Positions 1 through 12,959 are shown, numbered from the stretch's first letter. The stretch: DNA of 64,000 nt from Pseudopyrenochaeta lycopersici (GCA_003313425.1 NHZP01000001.1:1240001-1304000); one strand, 5' to 3'. A program made the numbers and translations. Notes: generated by a model from the letters alone, not told the origin.

Positions 1-1515
1 TGTTTTTTTGGCAGGAACAGAAGTAAGGGAGCGGCTTGACCCGGCCGTGGGATGGATCCAGCAGAATGGTGAGCGAAAAGAAATGACCTAGTTCGAGTTC
101 GTGTTGCTTGCACATTGGTCGTTGCAGTTATGTGAGATAGCGGCACGTGTGCCGCCATTGCAAGCATGTCTCGCTAGTGTTGCTCTCCCAGGAAAGACCA
201 CGCCGCCCGTGGGATTCTCCGATAAGGCGAGGTGCGTCGCAAGTACGTTATCGTTTGCATAGAAAATCATACTCCTAGGAACGTCAGCAAAGATCTTCCT
301 CCGAATGTCCGCTGTTTCAGGTAGAGTCAGTGGGTTAGCTTGGACGTGCCTCCTATCCCTGGTATCGTGGTCACTTGGGAAATGGTACGATGAGCTCTAG
401 CTAAAAGCTTACAAAAACCCTTGGAACACATTCGATGAATTCTTCTCCTCGGCCAATCTGGAAGAATCACAATAGCCGTAAAGACCAATAATATATGTGC
501 CGCTCACCGCTCGAATGGAGGAGTTGTCTAGCGGACAATCAGGGGAGCCCATCGCAGCCATAACATGGCAACGCCCGTCATATCCGAGTCGCATCGCTCG
601 AAACTCACAAACGAAAAGCTGAAGGCTAGTTTATGTGCGTCATAGCTCTTGGTAGCCACGTTAGAGCGCGGCAGATTTCTCGTCACCCGAATGTATGCGG
701 AGCGAATTTCGGTGTGTACAGGGACGCGGTGGTTCATCTCTCATTCTCATGAACACGCGTTCGTATTCATGACAGCCGGCTGCTGCATGCGAACACGCAA
801 CTTTCTTCTGTAACACTGTGATCTCCAATCTCGGCACACGTTCATGTAATGCCAGTTCCAGGGCTGAGTTACGGCCAATATGCAAGGCATCCATGGTGTG
901 GATGGCCCGCCACTTTGGATCGCCGAAGCGGCCTCTTGGCTCAAGCGCCTCAACTTCCTTCGAGTACATCGGCGCCAGTCTCGTTTGGCAAATGACAGTA
1001 CCACGAGCACCGCGTCACTCCAGGATCTGCTGTTCCTTGAGAAGAGGCTGTCTGCACTCATTCGCTACCCTTCCGCTAGCTGCCATCCCACTCCTTGCTG
1101 ACCTTTTCCCACGTTCATTCCTCTAGCAGGGCGCTCTGCAAGTGTGATCATGGGCCAGAATCTGCTACTGTAACGGGAGACGGTACGTCCGAATCTCGTA
1201 ATTTGATACTACTGGACCGCGTTGGCCTTGTTGCCAGCAGGGTTGGGCATTCCTTAGGCAGGACATCATAAAGCCTTCCTAGGCTCCTGTCTCTCCCCAG
1301 CACTCACCTTACCACATCCCTTCCCATTTCAGTAACAAGTCCCTGGTGCTTGGGTCTGTGGGCCGAACGCCGTTGCCATCAAATCTCTAGTGTGTCCCCG
1401 CTTGCGGCCCGCTATCGTCTATTTCATTCTTCTAAGCCTTTTCTACGTTTCATTTGTCTTCGTCAACCCTCTTCTCTTCTTTTCCCACCTCATGCTCTGT
1501 TATTGATCATTGACC
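1..1515. other. 5' flank of permease with coding-like minus-strand stretches
   Basis: I recognise no gene here. The minus strand has several coding-looking open stretches (about 661-969, 409-594 and 88-330). One carries a candidate 50-nt GTGAGC...TTCCAG intron. The frames do not join into one convincing product. The last 90 bases before 1516 are strongly C/T-rich on the plus strand, as is common in promoters of highly expressed fungal genes. Confidence 0.3.
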
Positions 1516-3562
1516 ATGGGTCTCAATGCAGAATCCAAGGAATCTCCACAGGGCACGCAACCCATAGGAGGAAAAGCACTCCAGCCAACCGTCTCAAACA
1601 GGTCGAAAGCCGCGGAGGCAGCAGGCATTCATCAAAATCGAAGCATTATGGCGACAATCACAGATGATGATGACCGTCTACTCGTGCGCATCGGATATAC
1701 TCCTGTAAGCGCTCCAAATGTTCAAAAAAAAGGCATTGGCCAACACTCTTTGCAGGTGCTACAGCGACATTTTTCAAGATGGTCTACCGTCTCATATGCG
1801 ATCTCGATTCTTGGTGTATTGGGTTCAGTGCCGGCTACATTTGGGGCCCCAATGAGTTCAGGAGGGCCAGCAACAGCAGTATGGGCATGGTTCATTGGTA
1901 GTATCATGGCATACTGCATAGCCAGTTCAGGTGCGTTACACATTGTGCCACGTATTTGCCTCGTTAACAAGTATCACGTAGTCGCCGAGCTGGTATCTGC
2001 ATATCCAACAGCTGGAGGAATGTACTATGTTACGAAACACGTCGTTCCCCCTCAGTTCGTTGCCGCTTGGGCGTGGATCATTGGGTGGTGCAATTTCCTT
2101 GGTCAAGCAGCTGGAGTCGCAAGTTTGGCATACACGATTTCTCAGATGATACTGGCAACAGCCGTCATGCACACCCTGGACAATGGAGAACCTACCTTTG
2201 TACCGTAAGAGATCTCCGTACAACTTCATTTTCTCATGACTAATTTTGTATCACAGGAAAGCATACCAAACCGTCCTTCTCGCTATTTTCGTGCTATGCA
2301 TGTTTGGCACAATTTGCTCCTTTCCTACGAACTGGCTACATCGCATTATTCTCTGGTTTGCTCCTATCAATAGTACATGGCCTCTAAACAAACCCTGCAA
2401 GAGCGTCAACTGACACAAATACAGTCATTGCATCAATATGCATTTGCATTGCTCTTCTCATTCTCACACCGAACAAACAGAGCCCGCAGTGGGTGTTTAC
2501 GACAGTCATGGATGGCTCGGGTTGGGGAAGCAAGGGGTTTTCATTTCTTCTCGGGTTGGTGAATTCTGCAAACCTAGTCTGATCGGTATCTCTAACTTGG
2601 CCAGCTTCCTCTCTGTTGCATGGACCATGACCGATTACGATGGTACAACTCAGTAAGTTAGCCCCTGTCCTTGCATATCAGCCAATCTAATCATGGTCAC
2701 ACAGCATGTCGGAAGAAACCCACGATGCCGCCATTCGAGGCCCAGTAGCCATTCGAGCTGCAATCCTTATTTCGGGCGTCATAGGCTGGATGCTAACGGT
2801 CACCTTCTGCTTCTGCATGTCAGACTACGATGAGATTATGGCGACGCCAACGGGGCTCCCTGTTGCGCAAATCTTCTTTAACGCTGGTGGCAGGACAGGC
2901 GGAACAATCATGTGGTTCTTTGTCATGCTTGTACAATTTTTCACCGGTTGCTCTGCAATGCTGGCAAATGCGAGAATGGCTTGGGCCTTCTCTCGTGATG
3001 CCGCCTTTCCCTTCTCGGGGTGAGTGTCATCTCACATCAGTGCTCTAGTGCAAGGCTGACACAACACAGATTCTGGAGCAAGGTTAATCGGTTCACGCAT
3101 ACTCCAGTCAACGCAGTCTGGCTTGTGGTCGCCTTCTGCAGTTGCCTCGATCTGATCGGCATCGGAAGCACCTTAACCATCACGGCTATTTTCAACATTA
3201 CTGCTCCAGCCTTGGACATCAGCTACATCGCAGTCATTATTGCACATCGATGGTATGAAGGCCAAGTCGTTTTCCACCCTGGTCCATATACGATGGGAAA
3301 ATGGAGCAAACCGGTAAATGCGATTGCAGTAACCTGGGTGATTTTTATCAGTGTCGTGCTCTTCTTCCCGACAATCAAACCAGTGCGGGCAGACAACATG
3401 AATTACGCTATCTGCGTGGCGGCTTTCATTGGTCTGTTCAGCACTGTGTGGTGGTTTGCGGGAGCGAGGAAATCGTACGTCGGTCCCCGCACAAGCGATA
3501 CCATTGATCTACTTCCTCCAGAAGATCCAGAGGAGATTCTTAGCGACTATGATATGCCTTGA
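1516..3562 (+). CDS. APC-superfamily amino-acid/choline permease (Hnm1/Uga4-like)
   Basis: Plasma-membrane transporter of the amino acid/polyamine/choline type, 562 aa, about 12 hydrophobic segments. Eight exons: 1516-1704, 1756-1930, 1982-2204, 2257-2372, 2425-2554, 2605-2652, 2705-3019, 3070-3562. All seven introns are 50-52 nt. Removing the first two, which do not change frame, restores family-like sequence such as SSVAELVSAYPTAGGMYYV. Further family signatures are GAPMSSGGPATAVWAWF, AWTMTDYDGTTHMSEE and the acidic C-tail. The start is the first in-frame ATG (CCATGG context). Substrate cannot be told from sequence: choline, GABA and other amino acids are all possible in this branch. A pyrimidine-rich leader precedes the ATG. 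Confidence 0.9.
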
Positions 3563-5862
3563 TTCGAATGCAACAGCCACAGTAATGCATGTTCAGCAAA
3601 TAAACACACCAACAGTATTTGGTACATCACGAACGATCCACACGAACCTAGAGCACCAAGGAGTTTCAGAATTGGAGGGATAATATTGCGAAGTATCAAG
3701 GAGTTTGAGCGTCATTTTTTGCCAAATCTGTGCATCCTGTCATTTATTATTCGCGCCAGCGTCTGCAGTTTGAAAGAGGGGGATGTAAAGCCATGGGAAC
3801 GTGACGGCAAAACACATATAGATCAGAAGATACCCGGCCAGCTACTCGCGATTTATTTATTTCATAGCATATTGAGTCTTTGTCTTTGGCCTTTGGCAGC
3901 TTCACTTCGTCCCATTCGACCCATTTCAAGGCCGAGTTGCGTGGAATCTTCCCCGCAATTCGAGACATGTCACTTCTCGTCGATAAGTGGCCCCACTTAT
4001 TCTCACTGTGCATTGTAGCAATGCAAGTCGCCTTTTCAAGATTTTCTGCCGTGTTACGCCATATTCTTCCTTTAGACCATCAAGCCAGTTGCGCTCCCCA
4101 CGCCTCAATATTACGATTACCGCTGCAAGGCCGCTTCACTTCTGCATTGCTCACGGTGCACCTTCCCGAAGCGGATCTTTTCGCAGAATCTCACCCGGCT
4201 TGGTATCGCGTAGTGATGAAGTGGTTGCAGGACAAGAACGTGATGACAAGCCTTCGAGAAGGGTTGACCTGAGACAGTTAGAGGGCTCTCATGGAATGTG
4301 TTCAACATGTGATGTTTGCATTTCGATCTGCAAATGTTCTTTGCATGCACCACTGGATGGCTTTGGAGCCCACCAATTACGCCGCAGCCTTATCCCTTCT
4401 TCAGAGGATTTCTCGTTTAGTTGGTGGTCACATGGACGATACTTGTTCTCTCTGGTAAGGTCGTGTCCTTGCCCTTACACACAAGTATGCCAACACATAC
4501 ACTGACTAGGGGACGGACATCGATTGATCACTCCTCTCTACATACCATGTTCGGTAAGGAGAACCGATACACACACCTGTGACACGTATATTGGCCAAGC
4601 TCGAAGTGGCGCGACGTTGTTGTTCTCTGAATGCCACAGGAAGATATTAGCAGCCAAACATATTCAGTTTCGTGAGGACGGCTTCCTTTAGCTTATCCTC
4701 AGCTCATGCATAGCTTTGTAGGCGCATAGCTTTGTATGGGGAACCCAAGTAAGCTTTATATCGAGGGGGTCCTCCCACCTGATAGTTACTTCGACTTCGC
4801 CAGCTGTCAGTCAAACCAAGGGTCCTTTCGGCCAACATTTTCGCCCCGATCGAGTGCATAATCAAGCGTATATTTCCAGCCATGAGCAACACATAGCGCG
4901 AAAAAGTCGCCGTCGGCTTAAGGTCTTTAGCATCTAAGACAACACTGCAGCAGGTGTGTTGGCACACAAGCCCTAGCTATTATTCCACCCTGTGTTGGCA
5001 TCAGGTATGGGAAGCCACAATAAGGGCAACAAGGGCGTTCATTTCGCTATGTTAGGTTTCTAGACTGCAAGTTTATGACGTAGATGGCTAATATGGTTTG
5101 AAAATGTTATGCTAAAATGTTTTCCAGCAGTGAGCAGACAGGAGACATTACATATCAACACGTGCTTACACGGCTTGGGCCGTTAGCGACGAAGCCAGTC
5201 GATCGTGGACTCGCATCATGTATTCGATGATTCCCACAGCTGGAGCAACACTAAGCAGGTATTTGGCTGCAGACAAGTAACATGAATGGTACGTAACTCT
5301 TGATATTCAGTAGTGTTGGAAAATCTACATGCAGAGCCATACCAAGCTCTTGGTAGATGGCAAAAGGGTATTTTACAAGAATGTAAGATGCCCAAGATAT
5401 GACGGACAAATAAGGAAAAAGGTAAAGAGTGTAAACATATCGACATGAAAAATGGTAATGCGTCCGACCCAGTTCGCCCCCACCTTGTACCATCCTCTCG
5501 CAAATGCAAGATTGCTGGTGAGTGCATGTCGTAAAATGTCGTTGCGTTGTGTGAATAAGCTCCTCTGCATGCGTGCGAGCTTGCTGCGGCTCCTTGCATG
5601 CCAAAGGAAAAGACCTAGAAGTCTCGTGCATGTGCCGCGCGTGTAATGCTTTTGCGCTACGCACATGCATAGTCTGCTCCATGTGTCCCTGGACTGTGCA
5701 ACGTATTGCACGGTTCCGTAGCAATGGCTCCTCCAATCATTGTTTTATAGCAATGTCTCACTTCGCTTCGCTTGGCACCCCAGGAGCCGATTCCTGCCCT
5801 CTCGCCGTCGACTTTCCATCCATCTTCCGCTCGCGCAGCCCAACTCACGTCGAGAGATTGAT
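3563..5862. other. Intergenic, no gene recognised
   Basis: About 2.3 kb between the permease and the small minus-strand gene. The ORFs here have no recognisable product and mostly rely on non-ATG starts. A 13-bp direct repeat (GCATAGCTTTGTA) sits at 4708-4720 and 4724-4736. Nothing else stands out. Confidence 0.5.
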
Positions 5863-6192
5863 CTACGATCGTGCGGTGCCGGAACGCGCCAATTCCTTCA
5901 CTCTTATGGCAGGCATCTTGCTGAACCGTCGGCTGTTGGCGGTAGACGCTGACTTTGGCGAGCTAGGCGACGAACTATACACGTACTCGCCGTCAACGTA
6001 TTGGGCTTCGCTGATGAAGGTTGTGCGTTTCTCGCGGCGGGTGTAGCGCTGCTCGAGGCGGTAGAGTTCGAGGCCTATTCGTGGGGATTAGCGAATGCCC
6101 TATGGAGGGGTATACGGGCAAGGCTGGGTATGAGACGAGGAAGCGAGATCTGTGTGAGACATACGAGCTTGCAGTTTCTCAAAGAGACCCAT
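5863..6192 (-). CDS. Small conserved-looking fungal protein, 79 aa, two exons
   Basis: Spliced small gene: exon 1 6165-6192 (28 nt, starting MGLFEKLQAR), a 90-nt GTATGT...ATAG intron (6075-6164), exon 2 5863-6074. The join gives QARLELYRLEQRYTRREKR, an unbroken charged helix, and 240 nt in total including the stop. The protein has an N-terminal amphipathic region rich in Arg/Glu/Leu, a central TTFISEAQYVDGEYVY segment and a Ser-rich, basic tail. No signal peptide or membrane segment is visible. I have a memory of short fungal proteins with the same MGLxEKLQAxLELYRLEQRYTRR opening, but I know of no function. Exon 1 is too short to be seen as an ORF, so the gene is easily missed. Confidence 0.72.
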
Positions 6193-7318
6193 TGTGAATG
6201 CTGTGTTGTGTGCTTTGGTGATAGTCTGCCCAAGACTGGTGTGTCTATGTCGAACAGGCGCGGAGTAGCAACGAGCGTCGTAGTTATGCCAGAAGTGGGT
6301 CGCTGCAAGTTGGTCAACAAGCAATTCCCTGTCACGTTGACGCAAGCGCAGTATCGGGTTGTGCGTATGCGAAACCGGCGATTCGATGGGCGACGTCTAA
6401 TCTTCCAATTGCTCAAAAACTAGTGGATAATGAGGGACATGAGCGATAACTAAATCAGCGGGGGAGCAGATCAAAAGGAACGAGGAAAAGGGCTGGAAAC
6501 CGGCCACCAAACGAGCGAAGTGCATGCAGGAAAGGATAGCAGCGCCAGGGTCAAGTACCCTCCTTCCTCGGCTTGGTATGTTGGGGCACGGGACGATGGC
6601 TTCTTGGCCAGCGTTCCATTTCATGCAGCGCCCGTTCTCGAATTCCAAGTCAGGGTGAAGCAGGCTAGTCAAGCCGAAAATCTAAACGTACTAAAACCAA
6701 CCGAGACATGGTGCCGGGTTCACGGGTTTCTACGACTAATGGCGATGCTCTGGCCTTGGACGCGGATGCGAGGGCGGCTCGCAGCTTCAGTGGGGATTTT
6801 CTTTTCAATGAGTGCACCAGCGCGGGCACAAGACTTGACCTGCCTCGTCACAGGCACTTTCTGATGTGCCACAGCATATTTTTCCACTGTTCGCCCCCCC
6901 GAAGAGTGACCGGCATCCCGAGTCATTGCTTCACGTGGAAACCAGGGGTTTAGGCTTGTTTCTGAAATCGCTCTAAACGTGCCGCCGCCACCAACTTGGC
7001 GCCCGACGCTTGCCCCAGGGGCGCATTGATAATCGTCGCAAAGCAGGACCGAAAGCACGGCACCGGGTAGGAATCGACACCGTCATCCTACAGAGCAAAC
7101 AAGGTGTTCATGCTGATGGAGGACAACGCATACCATTTTCCCAAAATAAGTTACGCACCTCGGAAGTGGCTAGTACTACGGTAGATCACCTTGCTACGCC
7201 ACAAGTGTCAATGTCGGCTGCTCGGCCTGTCGTGAATCTATTCCAGTGTCCCATGCAAAAACAAAGCTCGAGACTGCCGCCCTCTACGCTCTATGTCTTT
7301 CAAACACATAGGCACCTC
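6193..7318. other. Intergenic, no gene recognised
   Basis: This is the upstream region of the 79-aa gene and the 3' flank of Tps2, both on the minus strand. Overlapping ORFs on both strands look like chance open frames. No repeat or RNA gene was seen. Confidence 0.5.
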
Positions 7319-10317
7319 TTAAATCCGTGATTCGACGCGCGATTCGGGGATTGATCCCTCTACTACTGCCACGGCTCCGACGTTGCCTGCGTCAGCCGAA
7401 CCATTAAGCAATGAAATGCATGATATGACATCGGAAGGCTCGACAAGGTGCCAGCTTGCGAGTGTCTGCTTCGAGCTGGCGCCGACGGTAACAGAGAAGA
7501 CATGATCTGCAGGCAAATTTGATTGCCGCAGCGACCGGAACATATCTATAAAAAATCAATTTCTGCTCGCCAGTCCGAAAGGGGAGCACCATACCTTCGT
7601 CCGTGAAGTCATCACCCAAGCAGAGAACGAACCCGGGCGGTTCTCCTGGGCCGTCTCCATACTCGAGAACGAGCCTCTTCGCAATTTCACCCTTGTTCAC
7701 GAACCTTGGGCGAACCTCGAGGTTGGCCTTACCTGTCATCACCTCGACATCGTACTTCTTCGCAACAGTTCTCTCAAGGTGCTTTTGACACTCTCGCGCT
7801 TGAAACGCGCCATACTCTGGATCCGCTCTCCGGTAGTGCCATGTCAGGGCGATCTTTTTGCGTTCAATAAAAGACCCTGCGTTGCGTTGCGTCAACATTA
7901 AATCACTCGAAGGGATTTGTATTCGTCTTACCTTGGGTCCTCTCAGTGTAGTGTTGAAAAACGTCAATAACTTCAGCTTGCCAACTCATGTCTTCTTTTT
8001 CTGTCAAGTTCACCCAGTCCTCACTTCGTGGATGCCGCATGAAGCTGCCGTGTTCGGCACTGAGACCAAGCTCGGTAATATGACCCATCCATTCATCCAA
8101 GAAAGCCTGATCTCTACCACTAATGATCCAAACAGAATTTGCGGGATCCGCCGCCAAAGTCTTTAAGGTGCGAATGACCCTGTCGGATGGTATAGCCGCT
8201 GATGGTTCTTTGACAATTGGAGTTAGAGTGCCGTCATAGTCGAACATGAACAGACGCTTCTTTGCTTGTCGGTATTGGAAGAGTAGCTTTGCTCGATCCA
8301 ATGCCGGGGTGGCAAAGGATTGATCAAATGAAGACAGATTGGTCATTAGTCTCTTCAGATAGTTGTTCGTCCAGGATTGGACGTTGTTCGCAACAACATG
8401 TTTGTGAAGCTTCTTGTGCTGCTCCGCACGATCTTCTGGACTCAGTTTTAGAGCATCGTTGATAGCATCAGCTACTCCGCCCAGGTCCCATGGGTTAATG
8501 TGCATCGCGTTACTAAGTGACCCTGATGTTCCCGAGAATTCTGATAGAATGAGTGGGCCGTGGTTTTCCTTCTGGCATATAACATATTCCATGCTGGTAG
8601 TGTTCATCCCATCACGCACACTGGTAATAAGTCCAATATCGGCAATGCGAAGTAGAGCAAAGTATTCCTCCCGTGACAGGTATTGAGGAAAGTGTCGGAC
8701 GGGACTGAAGTCGAGAGAGCCGTAAACGCCATTGATCTTTGCCGCAAGATCGGAGATTTTGTTGACAACCTTCTCTTGAGCGCCATCCCCTCTGTCCGTT
8801 CGGACGCCACTTGGACTAGTAACCTGAATGAGAACAACCTTTCCTTGCCATTCAGGGTACTTCTTAAGAAACATCTCAAATGCCTGGAGTTTTTGCACGA
8901 CTCCACGGACAGCGTCCAATCTGTCACGACCGACAATAATCTTCTTGCCGGCATACATCTCGCGAATACCTTTGATCCTCTCCTCAATTTCCGGGTCTCC
9001 GAAGGCTTGCCGCTGAGTCGATATTGCGTTGATACCTAGAGGGAAGACGTCGACGGCAACATGGGCTCCGTAAGCATCGACACCTGCTGAGGAGGAGTCA
9101 AAGCCGAGTATCCGTGTACAGCAGGAAGAGAAGTGCCGTGAATAGCTGTATGACTGAAAGCCAATCATGTTAGCACCCAAAACACCTTCTAGGATCTCTT
9201 TCCGCCTGCTGAGACACCTGTAGAATTCACTACTGGGGAAGGGGATGTGCAAGAAGAAGCCGATGTAGATGTTCGGGAGACGCTGACGGAGAAGGCTCGG
9301 CAGCAGTAGTAGGTAGAAATCGTGCACCATGATGATGTCGCCCGGCTTGTAGATCTCAAGTATCCGGTCTGCAAAGAGCTTGTTCATACGGTAGTAGTCT
9401 GCCCATGATTTTCGCGCCGCACGTCCATCGGCAGGCTCATTCTGTTTGTAATGGAACAGAGTATAGAGTTCATGCTCTGCATACGTCCGCCAATGGCTTT
9501 GGCTTTTCAAGATATAATCATCTTTCCCCTCGTCTACCTCGTCAACTAGCCATACTGGAACAATCTTGCCCCCATGATCGCGCTCAAGCTGCTTTTCAAG
9601 CCGATCTCGATCATCTGGGCTGATTCTTAGCGCTGCTGGCTGCTGGGGCACCTGAGCTGGCTTCTTGGGATCAACAGGAATGGGCGCGGCCGCTTTGTTT
9701 GTAGGCGCTTGCACGGCTTGAGCAGTGGTTGTCTTTACACTCGAAATCTCACCCGTCCAGCCTACAAGTATATGATTCCACGGGGATGAGGAGGATGCTA
9801 GGTAGGAAAAGGAATCGAACAAGGCAGACGTTCCTCGCCGTGGGCTCAACTCCCACTCGTTGCCCGGTGAGTGGCCGATGCTGTATGGCACGGCGAATGT
9901 GGCGCTGATTATGCGGCCACTGAGATTCAGCCCTGGATGAGCAGCTCGTGGATCCACATCGGCCAGATCACTCTTGGTAGCAGGGTCTTCAACAGTGCTC
10001 AGACGCCTGAGAAGCTCTTCTCCGGACTGGGCGCCTGCTGCGACCTCAGTCGGAGAGCCTGCGGCGTCTGCTCTCTGCTGATTCGCAAAGTACGAGTTGG
10101 CGTTCCACGAGGGCCCTGGCGTAGCCGTCTCTGGGTCAAAAGGCAACTGGTTGTCCTTTTCTGCCTCAGGTTCCTCGAAATAGGCCGACTTGCCAGTGAG
10201 ATGGACACCGGGTGTGACGGGAACGTTGGTGACGGAGGGGTGGAGCGCTGGGTGCTCACTTTCGCGGGGCTCGAAGGACTCAGGCTCGCTGGAATGTACT
10301 TTTGTCGGAGGAGCCAT
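7319..10317 (-). CDS. TPS2: Trehalose-6-phosphate phosphatase (Tps2-type, GT20 + HAD)
   Basis: Dephosphorylates trehalose-6-phosphate in the last step of trehalose synthesis, in the cytosolic TPS complex. Three exons: 7932-10317, 7595-7876, 7319-7545; introns of 55 and 49 nt; 964 aa (yeast Tps2 is 896). Residues 1 to about 230 are a low-complexity extension. A GT20-like domain follows (HDFYLLLLP, GRDRLDAVRGV, SVRDGMNTTSMEYV). Next comes the HAD phosphatase, with motif I DYDGTLTPIV, the middle motif WIISGRD and the C-terminal acidic motif GDDFTDE, so phosphatase activity is expected. In this family the GT20 part is usually structural; RLDAVRG has Arg where active synthases have Lys. One stress-response-like AGGGG (10485-10489) lies about 170 nt upstream, and a possible 5'-UTR intron (GTAAGT donor near 10472) precedes the ATG. 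Confidence 0.95.
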
Positions 10318-11220
10318 GATACGCAGGCTGCACGCGTATTCCGCGCTGCATGATGTTAGAGATCTGTAAACTGGCAGACTACCCTACATATACAATTGGT
10401 GCAAGTGGAGGAACAGCAGTGCGATACTGGACGCATACAATTTCCAGCGCGTAACTTGAAAGTTGGAGACTTACTGTGCTGTCTAGGGGCTTTTGCCTTG
10501 CTGTGCCTGCTGATCAGACAGCTCTTCGAATCGTACCTGCCGGGGAAATGGCCGTACACTTGTTGCAAGGCAGAAAAGGCTATACGAGCCAAAGTAGTCG
10601 GGCTTCTGAAAGAAGATTGCACCGGCAGTACCTGAATAAGCGTTGTCAAACAAGAAAGGCGTAGAGAAGAGCAATGGAAAAGGAAAAGCTGTTCTTGGTG
10701 GGCAGTGACGTTCTTGGTGGGCTGCCCATGGTTCCAGAAGCTCGGGCCAAATGAAATGCTGCAGCAGGATTAGGAACTGGCCTGACTCCACCATTACTGT
10801 TTCTTGCGGCATCCACACGGTCCGCTCACATACTGTCGTGCATTCTGTTGAATTATCGCTATGTGACGTCATGCAAGCATACACACATACACCTCCACGG
10901 CACGTCTCGGGTAAGTGCGAGACGCCGGCTAGCTGTGTGGCGGGGCATCACAGTCAAATCTTGAATACTCGGTCAAGCTCGGAGACTTTGAAGCGTCTGA
11001 AAAAGGTGCTTTGATTGGCATCTAATTCGGTATATGATTCAAGAAAGGACGCAATGAAGGCCGTCTAAAGTCCGCGGGGGTGAGCTTGTTCTAGCTGTCA
11101 GCTCAAAGCAGATTAGTTGCCTTGGCAGCCTTCGAATCGCGAAGTCTTCGTTCCTCATGCTCAAAGAGCGCATTATTAGCCCTGTTCTTGTCGCGTGTCC
11201 TCATCACTGCGGGCCTCCTC
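10318..11220. other. Divergent promoter between Tps2 and poly(A) polymerase genes
   Basis: This 903-bp spacer should hold both promoters. It contains AGGGG at 10485-10489, a 13-bp direct repeat GTTCTTGGTGGGC at 10691-10703 and 10710-10722, and a possible minus-strand 5'-UTR intron of about 90 nt ending near 10384. No coding sequence was recognised. Confidence 0.45.
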
Positions 11221-12959
11221 ATGCAGCCCTCGCGCACTCGGCTGATATGTCGCGCCCATAACCGCTTCACACCCTCAATCGCCCTGTGGCAGCATTTCAT
11301 CGCCCCCACCCACTCCCTTCTCCATCAGTTGCGCTTTTCATCGTCTGCGACTGAAGCTGCGTGCGACGGTGCAGATAAGGATGGCAGCCTCCTCAGTCCT
11401 CAGGAGGCGAGCGGGCTCGAGCACCCAGAAGCTGGTAAAGCGGGGGAGTGGAAGGGAATGTTGAGCCCAAATATCAGAAAGATGACAACAGTCAAGGGTA
11501 GATGGCAGCACACCAAAGTGGATGCATCAATTACGAAAAATGTACAAAAGCAGTACGACAGCCGAAAACTCTCGCTGACCGAGCCCGAGAGGCTCTTGGC
11601 TACCGCTAGAGCAGCATTCGAACTCGCCGACGACTATGAGGGCATTGTTGTGAAGCCCATGATGAACCGGAAGCCTGTCAAGGAGAGTCAACTGCCATGG
11701 TGTCTGAAGCAAGAAGAGCGGACCATGTCCGGAATTGACAGGTACACAGACGCCTTCCGCAGCATCTCGACGTTTAGACTGACGTTGTTGATTAGATTAG
11801 CCATTGAGATTGAAAATTTCTATGTATTCGCAAAGCCCAGCAGGTTCGAAAATATTGCCCGCAAACACCTCATCGAACAGGTACGGAACGACATTCGCCA
11901 AGCACTCCCTGACAGTGTACTCGAAGTATTCGGCTCAGAGAGAACTGGCCTGGCTTTGGCTACGTCAGACATTGACTTTCGTCTAATGCGACAATCGCAA
12001 ATAATTGACCCCGCACTGGCAAAGCTGCCGCCATCACCCAGTGAGCGATCGGAAGCAATAAGGGACCTGCATTTGCTGCATTGGAGATATTTCAAGAACC
12101 ACAAATCATACTTGATGCCCGTAGTCCGCCATGCACGGTATCCACTTGTTTCGCTGCAAGATAAACAGTCAGGATTGGATGTGCAGATCGTATTATCGAA
12201 CGACACTTCTCACTCCAGGAAGATCATGCAAGGCTACCTGGAACAATATGCTTACTTACGGCAGCTATATTACGTCGTCAAGACACTCTTTGACATTCGG
12301 GGATTGTCAGACGTGTTCCGTGGAGGCTTTGGTTCATACTCGCTCTTCATGATGATCGTCGCGAGCATACGGCATAACCCACACCCGCGCAATGACGCTG
12401 CAGGAGGCTTGATCAACTTTCTCAAGTTCTGGAGGGACTTTGACACTAGGGAGCAAGGGGTCTCAATCGAACCAGTTTCGCTCTTTGACAAGGCGTCTCA
12501 TCCTGTCACAACTGATACGGTCAAAGGCAAACTTGAGGTATCCAACTCAATACCGCTTAGTATCTTCTAATGCTAACAACCAACTAGAAAGGATTAGCCA
12601 AACCCCTCCCAGCCTACATGCTCTCTCTTCGCGACCCCGCCGACGAAACTAACGACCTCGGCCGCAAAGGCATAGCGATAAAACACGTCCAAGCTACATT
12701 TCGCTCTCTCTGCCAACAGCTAGAATTTGATACCAAAGTCAACACCCGCCCCTCCATCCTTGGTCCCTTAGTCGGCTCTTGTTACATGCTTAACCAGGGA
12801 CCGCGCCGGAAACTCGAACACTACGGCAAGCGGTTGGTGCATGAGATGGAAACCAGCCTTGCGGCAAAGGCAAAGGCGCTTAGAGACGCGGAGACCCAGG
12901 AAGAAGATGGGGCACAGAGCAGCGAGGAGGTAAAAGTTCAGGAGGGAGGACAAAAGTGA
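11221..12959 (+). CDS. Non-canonical poly(A) polymerase/nucleotidyltransferase, probably mitochondrial
   Basis: Template-independent RNA nucleotidyltransferase of the Trf4/Cid1 superfamily, 544 aa. Exons: 11221-11741, 11796-12537, 12588-12959. The first intron (54 nt) keeps the frame but has a CTGAC branch point, and removing it gives GIDRLAIEIENFYVFAKPS. Catalytic features are FGSERTGLALATSDIDFRL (Gly-Ser and the DxD pair), a third Asp in SGLDVQIVLSND, and the PAP-associated stretch FRGGFGSYSLFMMIVAS. The start is the first in-frame ATG. The first 40 residues are basic, lack acidic residues and end RFSSS, which fits a mitochondrial presequence (inference). The C-terminus is a charged Lys/Glu-rich tail. 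Adding tails to mitochondrial transcripts is the likely role, but nuclear activity cannot be excluded. Confidence 0.85.

Noticed and set aside
5251..5736. 161-codon minus-strand frame
   Set aside because: Non-ATG start. Nearby frames overlap on both strands and none looks conserved.
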